From Cephalotus follicularis (lineage: Eukaryota > Streptophyta > Magnoliopsida > Oxalidales > Cephalotaceae): a stretch of 64,000 bases of DNA. Below are positions 45,339 to 56,469 of this stretch, piece by piece. The position numbers and the translations under genes are program-made. The stretch lies in assembly GCA_001972305.1 (NCBI GenBank), contig BDDD01001801.1, positions 156,923 to 220,922 on the forward strand, written 5' to 3'. Positions within the stretch are counted from its first letter, which is position 1. Each line of letters starts with the position of its first letter. The notes below the pieces were generated by a model. The model was not told the DNA's origin and made no database searches. It saw only the letters and a list, made by a program, of their open reading frames with translations.

Positions 45339-46074
45339 CAGCCGTCTCTCTTCCATTAGCTGCTCGCGTCCATGTTGACGCCATACGCCTAGGTGTCAAC
45401 ACCAAAAAAACCTGGTTCGAAAAGCAACCATTTTCAACCCTCCTTTCACCCCGCAAAGTTCATGATAGGTGGAGATAACTTGTACACTGCATCTTATCTT
45501 TACCTAGAGTTATTTAGTGTAGGTTAAACACTTGGATTACATCTTCCTTATCCGTGGCCTAAGGAGGAGCTTTGGAGTTCTTGGATTCAAAGGGTAGAGG
45601 GAGCTAGACTTGAAGGAAGGAGTCTTCACCCTTGGTATGAATCTCTTCTCTTCTTGTTCTTGTGGCCGTGGATAAGGGTTTTTGTTGGGGTTTATGAACC
45701 CTAGACAAACCCCCTTGCCCATATGGTGGTTTCCTTGCCATCCCTTAGGGTTAGGGATGTTTGAGTTCAGGTTGATTGGACTTTTGGCTAGCGTTTGTGT
45801 GTTTCCTTATGAGCCAATTTTTTTGAGTCCATTTCTAGGGTTTACGGCAACCCTATTGTTCTAACTCGTTTTACCCTATGCTTGGTTTTGGGTTTCGGTT
45901 TTATAGGATGTTTAATTAGGGTTCCTTGACATTTATTGGGACGATTTTGACTTAGATTAGGGCATCACATTGCTTGGGGATTAATCAGTTGGAAGAAATT
46001 TAAAATTAATCGGCCATAATCCCTAAAGTCCGAATTGGTTGTTGTTTTCCGCTCGCTTGAGCTCGTTCCCAACA

Positions 46075-47005
46075 CCCTACGTGTAGAGGTTTGATTTGTT
46101 GAGGAAAACACGTTTAATTCTCCAAGGAAGGTATTGGCTTTGTGTTCTTTTGTATTCCGTGCACAAAGAGAAAGTAAGCTATCGAAATTCCAGGAGATTT
46201 TCTTCCTGGGGACACTCAGATGCTTAAGTCAGTTAAGTGCAGAGAAAGCAGTATATGTGAATAGCAAATTGCTGGTCCCTCCCTCAGTCTTTTTTGGGAG
46301 TATTTAAAAACATACCTGCCTGTAACATCTGGTAGCATCATGGTGGAGTAATTGGTCCCCTTGTAATGTCCGAGATTCCCGCCATTACTTCATTGTGGGA
46401 GGAGACATTTTCTCCCTCATTATGACCACGTACTTGACCATTTTTTACCAGTAATTGTGGGTAGTAATGGACACGTGTCAGTGCCTTAATAACATAAGAA
46501 TTTTTCGCATATCAAATACAAACTATGAATTTCTTTACAGGAGCAATTCGATGCACCTTGCAACTTCCGTGATTGAACTCAATCACACACACTTTCTAAC
46601 CAAAGCGTAAGGGTTCACTCCCCTTGATAAGCAAAGTAACATAAGGTTGTTTGGTAATTTTTTATAACCTCTATAAGATTGGATATTGACTGAATAATCT
46701 CACTTTACAGCCATTCAAGATAAAAGAATAAAAACTTCCTAAAGACTATGAAGCTCTTGAGAGAATTTTGCTATGAAAGATTGTTGTGTTTTTTCAACTC
46801 ATTCAAGCGTCCAATTTATAGCGTTCAGTAGAAAATATCCGTTGGAGACATTTGAGAAGATTTGGGCTTTAATTCAATCTTGATAAGACTGACCATATTG
46901 CAATCCTACGTCTAAAGCGTCACTGGTTTCGATCTAAGCGTCAACACTTAGATGTTACCATTGCTCCGTAATTTGAATATTCTTGTTTAAGCTTCGTCAG
47001 TTTGG
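46075..47005. other. Unassigned LTR-like sequence
   Basis: No convincing gene. The right part looks like a minus-strand LTR fragment: on the minus strand, gcgtc-type motifs (46955-46915) come before a TATA-like ctataaattgg (near 46820). The left part (46190-46480) matches nothing else in the window. It may be the flank into which Cop-F and Gyp-G inserted. Confidence 0.4.
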
Positions 47006-47561
47006 TGTAACACCCCCGAAGGGTTGGGAGCGCTTACAGGGCATAATACAGATCTTATCAAAACATATGCTTAACTTTATTTCAAAAAATCGTGGTGGTC
47101 TGAACAAAATAACAAAATAACATAATCTAAATGTCAAAACATAAATTCCAAAATCAAAACACTGTTCTACAAAACATTAGTCTAAACATGTCCATAAGAT
47201 AACTGAAAACACTATAGGACCAAGCACCTAGGTGTTCCTCCAACAAAGGGTGACATCCCTCTCACACATTCCCATGATGCTCTTGAAAACCTGCCGCATG
47301 GGAAACAAAAATCGTGGTTGAGCAAACCTAAGTACGGATAAAGAATATAATACAGTAGACGATAATTTAAAAGATAGAAAATACCTGAACTTTTAAATAT
47401 CATGTATTTCATGCAAAATGAGGTTAAAATATTTTTACATAAAGAAAAACATAATATTTATCTAAAACAGTTGTAAAATACCAAAATTTCCAAATTTCAG
47501 AATTTTTTGAAGTTCATAATTTTCCAAATAACAGAATTCTGTACAGAGAATTCGATGTACA

Positions 47562-47601
47562 TCATACATACATACATACATACATATATATATATATATA
47601 A
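47562..47601. repeat. CATA/TA microsatellite
   Basis: About six catacata units run into a TA run within the Gyp-G LTR. Confidence 0.85.
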
Positions 47602-47769
47602 GTGAAAGGGGTTCGCGAGGCCCACATGCCAAACGGAACTATGTGTACGACACTACACAATCGAATCCCAAAATCCGAGTCTGATAATATACTAGGGTCG
47701 ACCCATCTGCCTCTATCCGAAGTGGGATCCAAAATGCTATTCACAAGATATCAAAGCATAAGATAGACG

Positions 47770-47794
47770 TCGTAGACCAATCACACCGCCACGG
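47770..47794 (-). other. Conserved hairpin in the Gyp-G LTR
   Basis: The minus strand has arms ccgtgg and ctacga around a loop with ggtgtgat. Five of six positions can pair if G-T is allowed. Same length and context (cggagg-catgacacc before it) as the Gyp-C and Gyp-I versions. Confidence 0.55.
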
Positions 47795-48331
47795 AAGGTG
47801 TCATGTCCTCCGTGCCAAAGAACATGCATATGGGATCCCCCTAGGTAGGTTTAACTCTGTATGTCATTATTTCAGAATATTGTCTTATTCAAAAAACAAT
47901 TCAAACATAAACAGTGTTTCCGAACATTTTCCAAACATGTTCCGAAATCATTATCATATTCGTATCACAAAAGTCAACATATTTCCATAATTGAAAATCA
48001 TGCCCATTCAATTCAATTAAAGGAATGGACAATAATAAAATCTGTATTTTATTCATTAAAACAGAATTTATAAATCAGAAATATTCAGCTTACTCATAAA
48101 AGTAACAAAACTGAATTTATTGAGTAAAAACCAATTATTCCAATAAAACTAAAATAATATAACCAAGAAAGATGAATCCGTACCTTAGCCGATCAAAATC
48201 TAATCAAACACAAGGACGAATCAAAAGCAATCACATAAACACTCTAACCTCCACCACAGGTGTTATGGAACCCTAAACAGACAAACCAAATAGAATTACA
48301 ATTAAACAGACACAAAATTACAAACTGCCAG

Positions 48332-49305
48332 ATGTCGACGTTTATGACAAAAGCGTCGACGTTTATGGCATAGGCGTCGACTTCTAAACACAAGGCATCG
48401 ACGAAAGCACTCATCAAAGCGTCGAAGGAATACAACAATACACGACATAAGCGTCGACGCTCAAAACAAAGCGTCGACGTTTAGACACATGCATGACAAA
48501 TAAAACAACTTTTCTACACACAGGCGTCGACTCTTAAGACATAGGTGTCGACGCTTTAAGTCGAAAACATGAAAAATACACTGCTGTATCACTGGAAACC
48601 ATAACAAAATCCCATTTTTTTACAAACACTATTCATACAACAGTAATATGCAGGTTCTAAAACATGGTTTCATGGTTGACGAATGCCAGTAAAACAGTTC
48701 AATGCATAAACATATCTATATATACAGGTTACATATAACATTAAAAACTTTATAAAACATGGTTCTTGGCATTACAACCTTCACGATTTTAAACAGGTTT
48801 TCATGGATTAATAATAAAGTTTCGAGCAATGTAAATCTATTTTTAGTAGTAACAACAATATATATATGATAAAACAAAACCATTTTCGGATCCGTACCTT
48901 CAGATAATGTAAAAGCAGCAGAAAGAACAATGGCAAAATAATGGTTTCTGGTTTGTAAATATATGCAGGTTGTGTTGAAACAATGCATTGATGGAGTTTA
49001 AAAAGAAACAATCCCTCTGTTTTAATGGCAAAAAACTGTGGATTAATTCCTTCCTTACATGCAGAAAACGCGTCCAGTCAAAAAGGAAAAATGGATAATT
49101 AGTTTTTATGGCAAAATGTCCTTTCCAAAAACAAGCCACCGTCCAATGAGATGAGGAAGAAAGGCTTTAAGCGTCGACGTTATAACAAGGCGTTGACGCT
49201 TACTCCTTACACACACAAAAGCGTTGACGTCATAACAAGGTGTCAATGTTTTTAATACTGGGAACAAAGGACAAAATAACAACGCTAAGGCGTCGAGGCT
49301 TAACG
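48332..49305 (-). repeat. Two GTCGAC-type palindrome clusters in the Gyp-G LTR
   Basis: aagcgtcgacgttt and related copies at 48332-48562 (about eight), and further copies at 49168-49305 (about five). The two-cluster layout resembles Gyp-B. Confidence 0.78.
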
Positions 49306-49449
49306 CGTAGAAAACAAAATGAAATCTTCAAAAACAATTTCAAATGGTCCAAAAACAATTATAACACATATAACATGTGGTATGAACATAACATAGGACA
49401 TGACAAACTTGTAAGCAACGAATTTAGTCTTGAAATCATAATCACATAC

Positions 49450-49936
49450 CTTAATCAAACAAGCGAGGGTATGCTTCCCGAATATGCTCTTCCAACTCCC
49501 ATGTAGCTTCACGCTCTAGATGGTTCTTCCACAAGACCTTGACAAAAGTATTGGTCTTATGTCTCGTAACTCGTTCCTGTCGATCCAGAATAGATCCTGC
49601 CTCCTCCTCACAAGATAGATCCTCCCGAATCCTTTACAAAGGATAGTGGACCATGTGCAGGGGATGATGTTGATGACCCCTCAACATAGACACATGGAAC
49701 ACATTATGGACATGTGATAACTGTGGAGGCAAAGCTAACCGATAAGCAACCGCGCCAACCTTCTCCAAAATTTCAAAGGGTCCTATAAACCGAGGACTCA
49801 ATTTCCCCTTCAACCCAAATCGACGGACTCCTTTCCAAGGTGAAACCTTCAAAAACACATGTTCACCTGCTTTAAACTCCAAGTCCCTCCGATGTTTGTC
49901 CGCATAACTCTTCTGTCGGGATTGAGCCACCTTCAA
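49450..49936 (-). pseudogene. Gyp-G integrase tail with chromodomain-like end
   Basis: Minus strand: [59 protein letters not shown], then [24 protein letters not shown] to a stop near 49634. After it, in the same region, come the [13 protein letters not shown]-type and VKVLWKNHLEREATWELEEHIR-type chromodomain-like sequence ending near 49450. Closest in wording to the Gyp-C tail. Confidence 0.83.
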
Positions 49937-50818
49937 TATTTCCCTAGCTATAGTAACTTTATTAGTAGTGATCTAAACTAGCTCGGGTACTTCTATAACC
50001 CTTTCTCCTACCTCATCCCAACATGTCAGAGCTCGACACTTCCTCCCATACAAAGCCTCAAAAGGCGCCATCCGAATGCTAGCATGTCAACTATTGTTTT
50101 AAGCAAACTCCACCAAACTCAAATACTCATCCCAGTTTCAAGTCCACTCTAAAGCACAAGACCTCAGCATGTCATCTAAAGTCTGGATGGTCCTCTGAGA
50201 CTGCCCATCTGTCTGTGGGTGGAAAGCTGTACCGTAATTGAGCCGCCTGCCCCACGCCTTTTGTAACCCCTTCCAAAATCTAGAAGTGAAATGGGGATCC
50301 CTATCCGATACAATGGATACTGGTGTCCCATGAAGTCTCACTATCTCCTGCTGCAAAATCTCCGCCAATCGGTCCACAGAGAAACCCTCTCGAATAGCTA
50401 AGAAGTGAGCCGATTTTGTCAATCGATCCACCACTACAAAAATAGCATCGTTCCTTCTGAATGTCCTTGGCAAACCAGTAACAAAGTCCATAGCTATGCT
50501 CTCCCATTTCCACACTAGAATCTCCAAAGGTTGCAACAGTCCACTAGCTTGCTGATGTTCGATCTTAACCTGCTGACAGATCTAACACCTCCCAACAAAC
50601 TCTGCTACATCCCTCTTCATCCCATTCCACCCAAAATTCCTCTTCATATCTCTATACATTTTTGTAGAACCAGGATGTATAGAGAACAGAGAGCTGTGTG
50701 CCTCAGTCAAAATGGCCTCTCGAATTTTTGGATCAGCAGGCACACATAACTGTTTCCCCTACCATATAACTCCATGATCATCCACCTGAAACTCCAACTG
50801 CTTACCCTCTTCCACATT
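49937..50818 (-). pseudogene. Gyp-G integrase core
   Basis: The minus strand has a degraded HPGSTKMYRD and NFGWNGMKRDVAEFVG-type zinc region, catalytic D in MDFVTGLPRTFRRND (about 50490), D in SDRDPHFTS (about 50305) and the TDGQSQRTIQT block, where the catalytic Glu is replaced by Gln (about 50195). Stops lie near 50583, 50140, 50097 and 49974. Inactive. Confidence 0.83.
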
Positions 50819-51137
50819 CTAGACTAAGGCCCATAATTCACCATCATCACTCTGAGCCGCCTTAATCTGAGATATAAGAGTAGGTTCTACATTCATACCG
50901 GCAACAAAACCTCCAAAACCCTGAACAAACAAATTCAAATCCAACCGCTCCATATCCAAAATCAACTGAGGTTGCGTGAGCAAAGCCACCACACTCCCTG
51001 AACTCTTCCTACTAAGAGCATCAGCCATCACATTTGCCTTACCAGCGTGGTATTGAATATTCAGATCATAATCTTTAAGAAGCTCCAACCACCTCCTCTG
51101 TCGTATGTTTAGCTCCTTCTGAGTGAAGATGTACTTG
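50819..51137 (-). pseudogene. Gyp-G RNase H end, cut by Gyp-H
   Basis: Minus strand from 51137: [46 protein letters not shown] and the linker to integrase. The upstream part is missing because Gyp-H begins exactly at 51138. TAG at 50819-50821 ends the open run. Confidence 0.86.
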
Positions 51138-52004
51138 TGTCATGCCCCGAACCGCGAAGGTAAACCCCCACGATCCGACGCGTGATATAAACCATCCGTT
51201 AAGTCATTTCATCATTATATTCATACTCCAGAAGTGCTATATATATATATAATACGAACTTTAAATAAAAGTCATATTACATCAGCGGAATAATCAATTC
51301 AAATACAAACTAACTCTTAAAATCTCCCGAAAATCGGGCATGATGTATTCGTTTATCGAACTTATCCCCCCGTAAAGAAAAACACATTTTTATATCTCCA
51401 CACTCCCGAAGGAGGAACCAATAGTTTATGTATATATGAGGCTCAGCCCTCAGCAATCATAACTTAACTCATTATTACATCATTCTAATGCTGCAAATGA
51501 TGGGCATGTCCCTGTTTAATACATCAACACATATATCATAAGCACTGCCACATGTCGGCAGGTCAATAGTTGAAGTAAAAGATCTCTTATACATCTTTGG
51601 ATTTGTCTATTCACATAACAAGTCTTATATATCAGTACAGTTCAACTATAAACACATGGCCCCTTTTTATACGAGTCTTTATAAGTAAACCCATATCCAT
51701 TACCATAAGTAAGATCATATACCGTATGGCAAATCAAAACATGCTACAAAGAATCTATCTGCCTCAGCTTGTCTCATTTAATAAAATTCATATAAGTAAA
51801 CCCCATAACATGATCATAACGAAACCATATACAATAACAACACAATCCCAACACCATTACTATCCAAGATCCATCTTAAGTATCGTCCATCTCGATCCAT
51901 TTCACTGTGATCCATCACCTGGGCCTGAGCCTGACCCATTCCGCACACAGGGGAAATGGGTCAGCGACATAATGTCCTGTAGGGTACACTATGTGCTATG
52001 TATG

Positions 52005-52640
52005 CAATAGTTATAACAGTATGCAATGTATGCATCAATACAGTAGTGTGACTGTGTAACAGTACTGTGATAGTATAGTACAGTGACAGTAACAGTACTG
52101 TACAGTGCTCAGTGAATAGTAACAGTGTATAGTACGGTGACAGTGGCAGTAACAGTGCTGTGAACTGCACAGTGTACAGTAATAGTGGCAGTAACAGTAA
52201 CAGTGCAGTGTAGTATATTAGTGTACAGTTGCGGACAGTTTTGATATACCAACCGTCCCTAAGCGGGGTATATCTAGCTGGTCCTAATCACATCCAAGGC
52301 CATAGGCCTGCAGACACTCAGTAATCAGTCAGTCACAGTACATGGGAACAAACAGCCGTAGGGTCAAGTACTTATCTGCCACTCCGACCAGAGATAGTAC
52401 CCCATCGACTATACACAACCCTCCCGCGTTATAGTCGTATGGAGCATAGGATAACACTGGCCACAGAAATAGTACATTAGTGCTAGACCCAAAGGGTACC
52501 AGCCAGTAAAAGTAACAGTAACAATAACAGTATTGCTAGACCCCAAGGATACCAGCCAGTAATAGTAATGCTAGACCCGAAGGGGACTAGCCAGTACCAG
52601 TATAGCTATCAGTAATAGTAATAGTATCAGTAACAGTAAC
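52005..52640. repeat. CAGTA-rich degenerate minisatellite
   Basis: Dense repeats of acagta/acagtg/aatagta with no fixed period, split by about 280 bp of ordinary LTR sequence. Similar short runs occur in the Gyp-B 5' LTR near 27100. Confidence 0.65.
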
Positions 52641-53232
52641 TGTATCCATCCCTCAGACGGTGACTCCCGTAGGTCACAAAAAAAGGAGGATTGACAGTGA
52701 TGTGTGGCCAAACACCCATAATACTTCATGACGGAGATGAAGATTATGAATGGGTTATCCCGTACAGTCTCAAACAATAGCAATCATAACAGTAATTATA
52801 CAATAGTCGCACCCAGTAACAGTAACAATAAACAGTAGAAATGATAAGGACCTAAAGGATCAATGTAAGATCCACATCCATCAAAACAGTTATAAAACAG
52901 TTTTCGGTACAGTTTCAGCCACTGAAATAGGTGTAGGCGGCCTCCTAGGTGAAGACCGACCCTTCCCGCGACACAAACCAGTGGTGGAATGCATGGCAGT
53001 CATGGCGACAGTGACGGGGAGAAGAAGCAAAAGAAAAGAGAAGAAAGGGGAAGGAGGTTACCATTCATGGAGAAGCAGTAGGGGAGCTCGCCGTCACTTT
53101 TCCCGGTCGCCGGCATCTCTCCCTTCCTCTGGAACCATCTCACTCCCGCTCTCTCTCGCGTTCCCTCTAGTGCGTCTCCCATGTCTCTCTCCCTTCTTTT
53201 GACGCACCAGGCATTTTAACGCCTGGTTTCTT

Positions 53233-53300
53233 TTATATATATATATATATTTATTTATTTATTTATTTATTTATATAAATGCATATATATTATATATGTA
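53233..53300. repeat. TA and TTTA microsatellite
   Basis: A TA run followed by about six attt units and another TA-rich stretch, near the U3 end of the Gyp-H LTR. Confidence 0.85.
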
Positions 53301-53314
53301 TTCGGGGCATTACA

Positions 53315-53349
53315 TCCTTCCTTCCTTAGAGAAATCTCGTCCCGAGATT
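53315..53349 (-). promoter_or_regulatory. Gyp-H polypurine tract and inverted repeat
   Basis: In element orientation aatctcgggacgagattt (53349-53332), then ctctaaggaaggaagga next to the LTR start. The stem uses CTCG/CGAG where Gyp-B and Gyp-C use TTCG/CGAA. Confidence 0.78.
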
Positions 53350-53741
53350 CCCTAGATTAAAACATGAGATGGTACAGTGCCTTCATTTCTTCCTTACGTC
53401 CCATGTGGCTTTCTCAAGCCTATGATATGTCATAACACTTCAGTTAGGGCGTTGTCCTTGTTCCTTAACCATTTGATCCTTAGTCATTCGATCCATGACC
53501 AACTGTCCATAACCATATAACTCATTGCATCGTCAGTCAGCGTCCATATCATTCCAAAACCATCTCTAGATATATATATGTTCCCCTCAAGCTCGTATCC
53601 GTCCTTAACTCTAACGGCTCATATTGTAGCACATGAGAAGGAGCTGGATAATACATTATGAGCATTGAGACACGGACACATCATGTAATACATGACCTAT
53701 CACTAGGAATTCTACTGACGACAGATGTTCATCCCAACTGA
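53350..53741 (-). pseudogene. Gyp-H chromodomain-like pol end
   Basis: Minus-strand fragments in several frames recall the Gyp-A tail: PSHVLQYEPLEL-type (about 53635-53600), ILDRMTKDQMV-type (about 53495) and MTYHRLEKATWDV (about 53430). Many stops. The reading is cut by Gyp-I at 53742. Confidence 0.6.
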
Positions 53742-54894
53742 TGTAATACCCTGCTCGTTCGTAAATATATTTTTACGGATTTTATGTTTGTGTTCGGGCT
53801 TTTTATTTGTGTTTAATTTTAAAGTCCAGTTGCCCTTTGTTTTGGGCTTATGTGATTTGGGCTGACTGATACCAGTCCGAATATTTGGGTATGATATGCT
53901 ATGTTGTGTTTTGGGTTTTATTTTAACTAAGCAAATTCTTATTTTACTAAAACAATTTATCTTATTTTAAAAATCCTTTTATTTCATTATTTTAAATTTA
54001 TTTTCTTTTTCTTTTTCTTTTTCTTTTTCCTTTTCTTATTCTATCCTATTTCTTCTTCTTCCTTATTTCTTTCCTTGTTCTCACGAATCCCTTCCCTTCA
54101 CCATCAATTCCACACGTTTTCTACATCTCCTTTTCCATTCTAGTTCCCTATAAATCCTCCTTTCTTCCCTTCTTGGCAGATTTTGTCTCCTTTTACCATT
54201 GTGAGAATGACATTGCCTTTTAAAAAGTGTGTCTCTCTTCTTTGTTATGTCACTGCCGATTCTGCTTTGTGAGTGTGTGTCCAGCTGCTGTGTAATTCGA
54301 TCTTCAAAATTAGAAGAAGTAATCTCGATCCTTAGTTGTTTCTTTTGGGTTGAATTCACTTAATTTGTTATGCATGACTAAGCATGTTCTTGTTTTGTAT
54401 TCTTTGGCCTCTATTTTGTGTGCAACCGATTTTGATAGTGTTGTAGTGGTATTCCTACTGTTTTTCTGGATTATTTATAACATTACAGGTTAGTAAATTC
54501 GTTTCCCCTAGTGATGGTTTGTTTCAATGTCATAATTTGAGTTTTTATGCTCTTGGTGTCCTTGGGTCTTGATTTCCTGTCTAAATGTGTTATCATTGTG
54601 TTAATATGATTGCCAACACGTTTTATACACATAGATATGTCACAAACTGAGTTTATAACACCTGTAACTGATAAAAGAAAGAATCTGGACATTAATATGT
54701 ATTGCCTTCTTGTTTCCTCTTGGAAGCTAATCCACTGTTTAATCGTTTTCATGTCAAATCTGTGTTTGTATGTCACCTACAAGTCATATATGGTCATATG
54801 TTTATGTCCATATGTCTCTAGTTTATTGTTATACTCATTTGAACCATTTTCTGTAGGGAATTGTTGATTTTTCCAACTGTTCTGTCGTCCAGAA

Positions 54895-55079
54895 CAGTCG
54901 GCTGTCTCTGTGGACAGTCGGCTGGAATGGATGAGTAGCCGACTGCCACATGAATGTAGTCGACTGCCTAGGTTGAATAGTCGACTGCCTGCACTTTAGA
55001 TTGAGTAGTCGACTAGACCTTTTGAATAGTCGACTGTCTTGCTTCCCCAGTCGACTGGTGCCCTGTATTAGTCGACTGT
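54895..55079 (+). repeat. CAGTCGACTG palindrome array in the Gyp-I LTR
   Basis: About ten copies of (c/t)agtcgactg or cagtcggctg in 185 bp. Same arm type as Gyp-C, but the spacer sequences differ. Confidence 0.85.
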
Positions 55080-55431
55080 TTTGCCCAGAAATGTACTGTT
55101 TTCAACTGTTTTAATTCGTTTGATTCACGAATCGATCCGAGTATTCACCAAACACTGTTGTGAGTCTATTTAACGTTTCTAGTGTGTTTTAGACTCTTAT
55201 ACATATGATTTGGATGCCTTTTTAGATTGTTGTGTTTCAAGTGGATTCCGTTTAAATCGCCCATTCGTAAGTACTTTGTGAGCGCATAAGGTACGAATTT
55301 TCTGTTCCTTGGCTATCTTATATTCGAACTGAAAACAGTCTTACTAAGCTTCTTCGTTTATGAAATTGAGAATGTTTTATGACTTTGACATGTTTCGAAT
55401 TTAAAGTTGGTTTATGATTCCGACTTTATCC

Positions 55432-55476
55432 ATACGATATGTTATGATACGATATGTTATGATACGATATGTTATG
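55432..55476 (+). repeat. 15-bp tandem repeat, three copies
   Basis: Three exact units of atacgatatgttatg in the Gyp-I LTR. Confidence 0.9.
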
Positions 55477-55643
55477 ATACCGTTGTGAGCGTTTTTCTGA
55501 ATATGTTGTGAGGAAACATATTTTATGTGATTTTGAATTGATTTTGATAAATCAATATTTTTTAAATAAATACTGAGTATTGTACCCACCTATGGGGTGT
55601 ATCCATAGGCACGTCGTAGGCCTGGCACGGGGACGTGACACTT

Positions 55644-55668
55644 CCGTAGCGGTGTGATTAGACTACGG
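55644..55668 (+). other. Conserved hairpin in the Gyp-I LTR
   Basis: Arms ccgtag and ctacgg around a 13-nt loop with ggtgtgat. Compared with Gyp-C (ccgtaa/ttacgg) the innermost pair changes on both sides and stays complementary. Confidence 0.65.
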
Positions 55669-56457
55669 CGTCTCTGAGTGTATGAACGAATCCCATGAGG
55701 TGGGTTTGTGGATCCACTATGTATGATGGAGGCGTATGAATCGATTCTAGTTTATGTGATCTGAGGTGAATGATCAATTATGTGATCCGAGGGGTGATTC
55801 GGATATGTGTATATGAGAATTGATTTGTGAAGTGCCGTACACTTCAATTCTAGTGGGCATCTGGAATTAGCGCCTCCCTTTCCAAATTTATGTTATGTGA
55901 TATGTATATGGCTCAGTATTTTTTATGAACTATGATTTGCGATTTAAAGATTTGTGAATCGAAATTAATGTTTTTGAAATGTTCCGTAATTGTTTTGAAA
56001 GATATACAATTGTGATTTGAATATGATTAATCTGTTTTAAACTGTTTAAGATTTTTGTTACATTATTATTGAAATATTAATGTTTTTAAATTATCGTCTA
56101 CTGTTTTATTTCCCTTATCCATACTGAGGTTTGCTCAGCCACGTTTTTGTTTCCATGCGGCAGGTTTTCAGGAGCAGCGGGGGAAAGTGTGATTGAGTGA
56201 TGACCACCCCATGTGTTGGATCCTTAGGAGAGTGATCCTTATGTTATGTTTAGTGGTCAGAAACATGGATTATTATGTTTAATGTTTTTAAATTGGAACT
56301 GAATTAATATGTTAAATGGTTAAGTTTTAATGTTTTGATAAGACTGCCACATTTTTGGCTGTTATTGGCTAATAAAGTAAACTTATGATTTGATAAGTAA
56401 TGTTATGTATGATATGACCCTGTGACGACTCCCGCCGTCCGGGGGTGTTACAGATTA

Positions 56458-56469
56458 TGGTATCAGAGC
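56458..56469 (+). promoter_or_regulatory. Gyp-I primer-binding site (unit 1)
   Basis: tggtatcagagc, perfect to the initiator tRNA-Met end, 5 bp after the LTR. Confidence 0.88.

Larger units (their letters stand above)
38931..46074 (+). mobile_element. Cop-F: decayed Ty1/copia element related to Cop-E
   Basis: Leader, gag-pol remnant and 3' LTR are all homologous to Cop-E but much more eroded (numerous stops, at least three frames). The 5' LTR is absent from the window. Gyp-A ends 260 bp upstream, so Gyp-A may have inserted into the 5' part of Cop-F, whose start would then lie left of the window. Confidence 0.85.
43539..46074 (+). repeat. Cop-F 3' LTR (2,536 bp)
   Basis: Starts tgttaggttaagg after ccaagtgggagat and ends ttcccaaca. 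It aligns with the Cop-E LTR in its first part (cgccctgtcacacc onward) and last part (pyrimidine tract, cttgaaggaaggag), but a central section (about 44760-45410) carries its own palindrome array. A TATA-like tagtataaatac lies near 45225-45238. The right flank begins ccctac. Confidence 0.85.
47006..49405 (-). repeat. Gyp-G 3' LTR (about 2,400 bp)
   Basis: The left end tgtaacaccccc at 47006 resembles the inverted ends of the Gyp-C/Gyp-I LTRs, and the inner section shares their ctgccgcatgg and hairpin regions. The right end (ggacatgaca at 49405) is inferred from a TG...CA fit, since no clear polypurine tract adjoins it. It contains palindrome clusters at 48332-48562 and 49168-49305 and a CATA/TA microsatellite at 47562-47601. 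Confidence 0.65.
47006..51137 (-). mobile_element. Gyp-G: minus-strand chromovirus-type element, interrupted
   Basis: An LTR at 47006-49405 is followed by pol remnants read on the minus strand (chromodomain-like tail, integrase, end of RNase H), which stop abruptly at 51137 where Gyp-H begins. The rest (RT, protease, gag, 5' LTR) is not in the window and presumably lies beyond its right edge. Confidence 0.82.
51138..53314 (-). repeat. Gyp-H 3' LTR (2,177 bp)
   Basis: Starts tgtcatgcccc and ends gggcattaca. It contains a CAGTA-rich stretch (52005-52220 and 52500-52640), three copies of gctagaccc-aagg-ta-ccagccagta (about 52480-52600), and a TA/TTTA microsatellite (53233-53300). No GTCGAC array is seen. 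Confidence 0.85.
51138..53741 (-). mobile_element. Gyp-H: minus-strand element related to Gyp-A, interrupted
   Basis: A complete 3' LTR (51138-53314), polypurine tract and a 400-bp end of pol are present. Gyp-I cuts the element at 53742. The LTR shares blocks with Gyp-A (for example tgggtcagcgacataatgtc against the Gyp-A sequence near 320, inverted), so both belong to related families. Confidence 0.83.
53742..56452 (+). repeat. Gyp-I 5' LTR (2,711 bp)
   Basis: Runs from tgtaataccc to gggggtgttaca. It contains a TTTTTC-type pyrimidine run (about 53999-54037), a palindrome array (54895-55079), a 15-bp repeat in three copies (55432-55476), the hairpin (55644-55668) and the ccatgcggcaggtt block shared with Gyp-C and Gyp-G. 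Confidence 0.9.

Noticed and set aside
46075-47005. Host protein-coding gene
   Set aside because: No open frame of useful length and no recognisable protein; sequence looks regulatory or LTR-like.
48244-48438. Protein-like repeat of Val-Asp-Ala on the minus strand
   Set aside because: Produced by translating the GTCGAC palindrome array in the Gyp-G LTR; not a gene.
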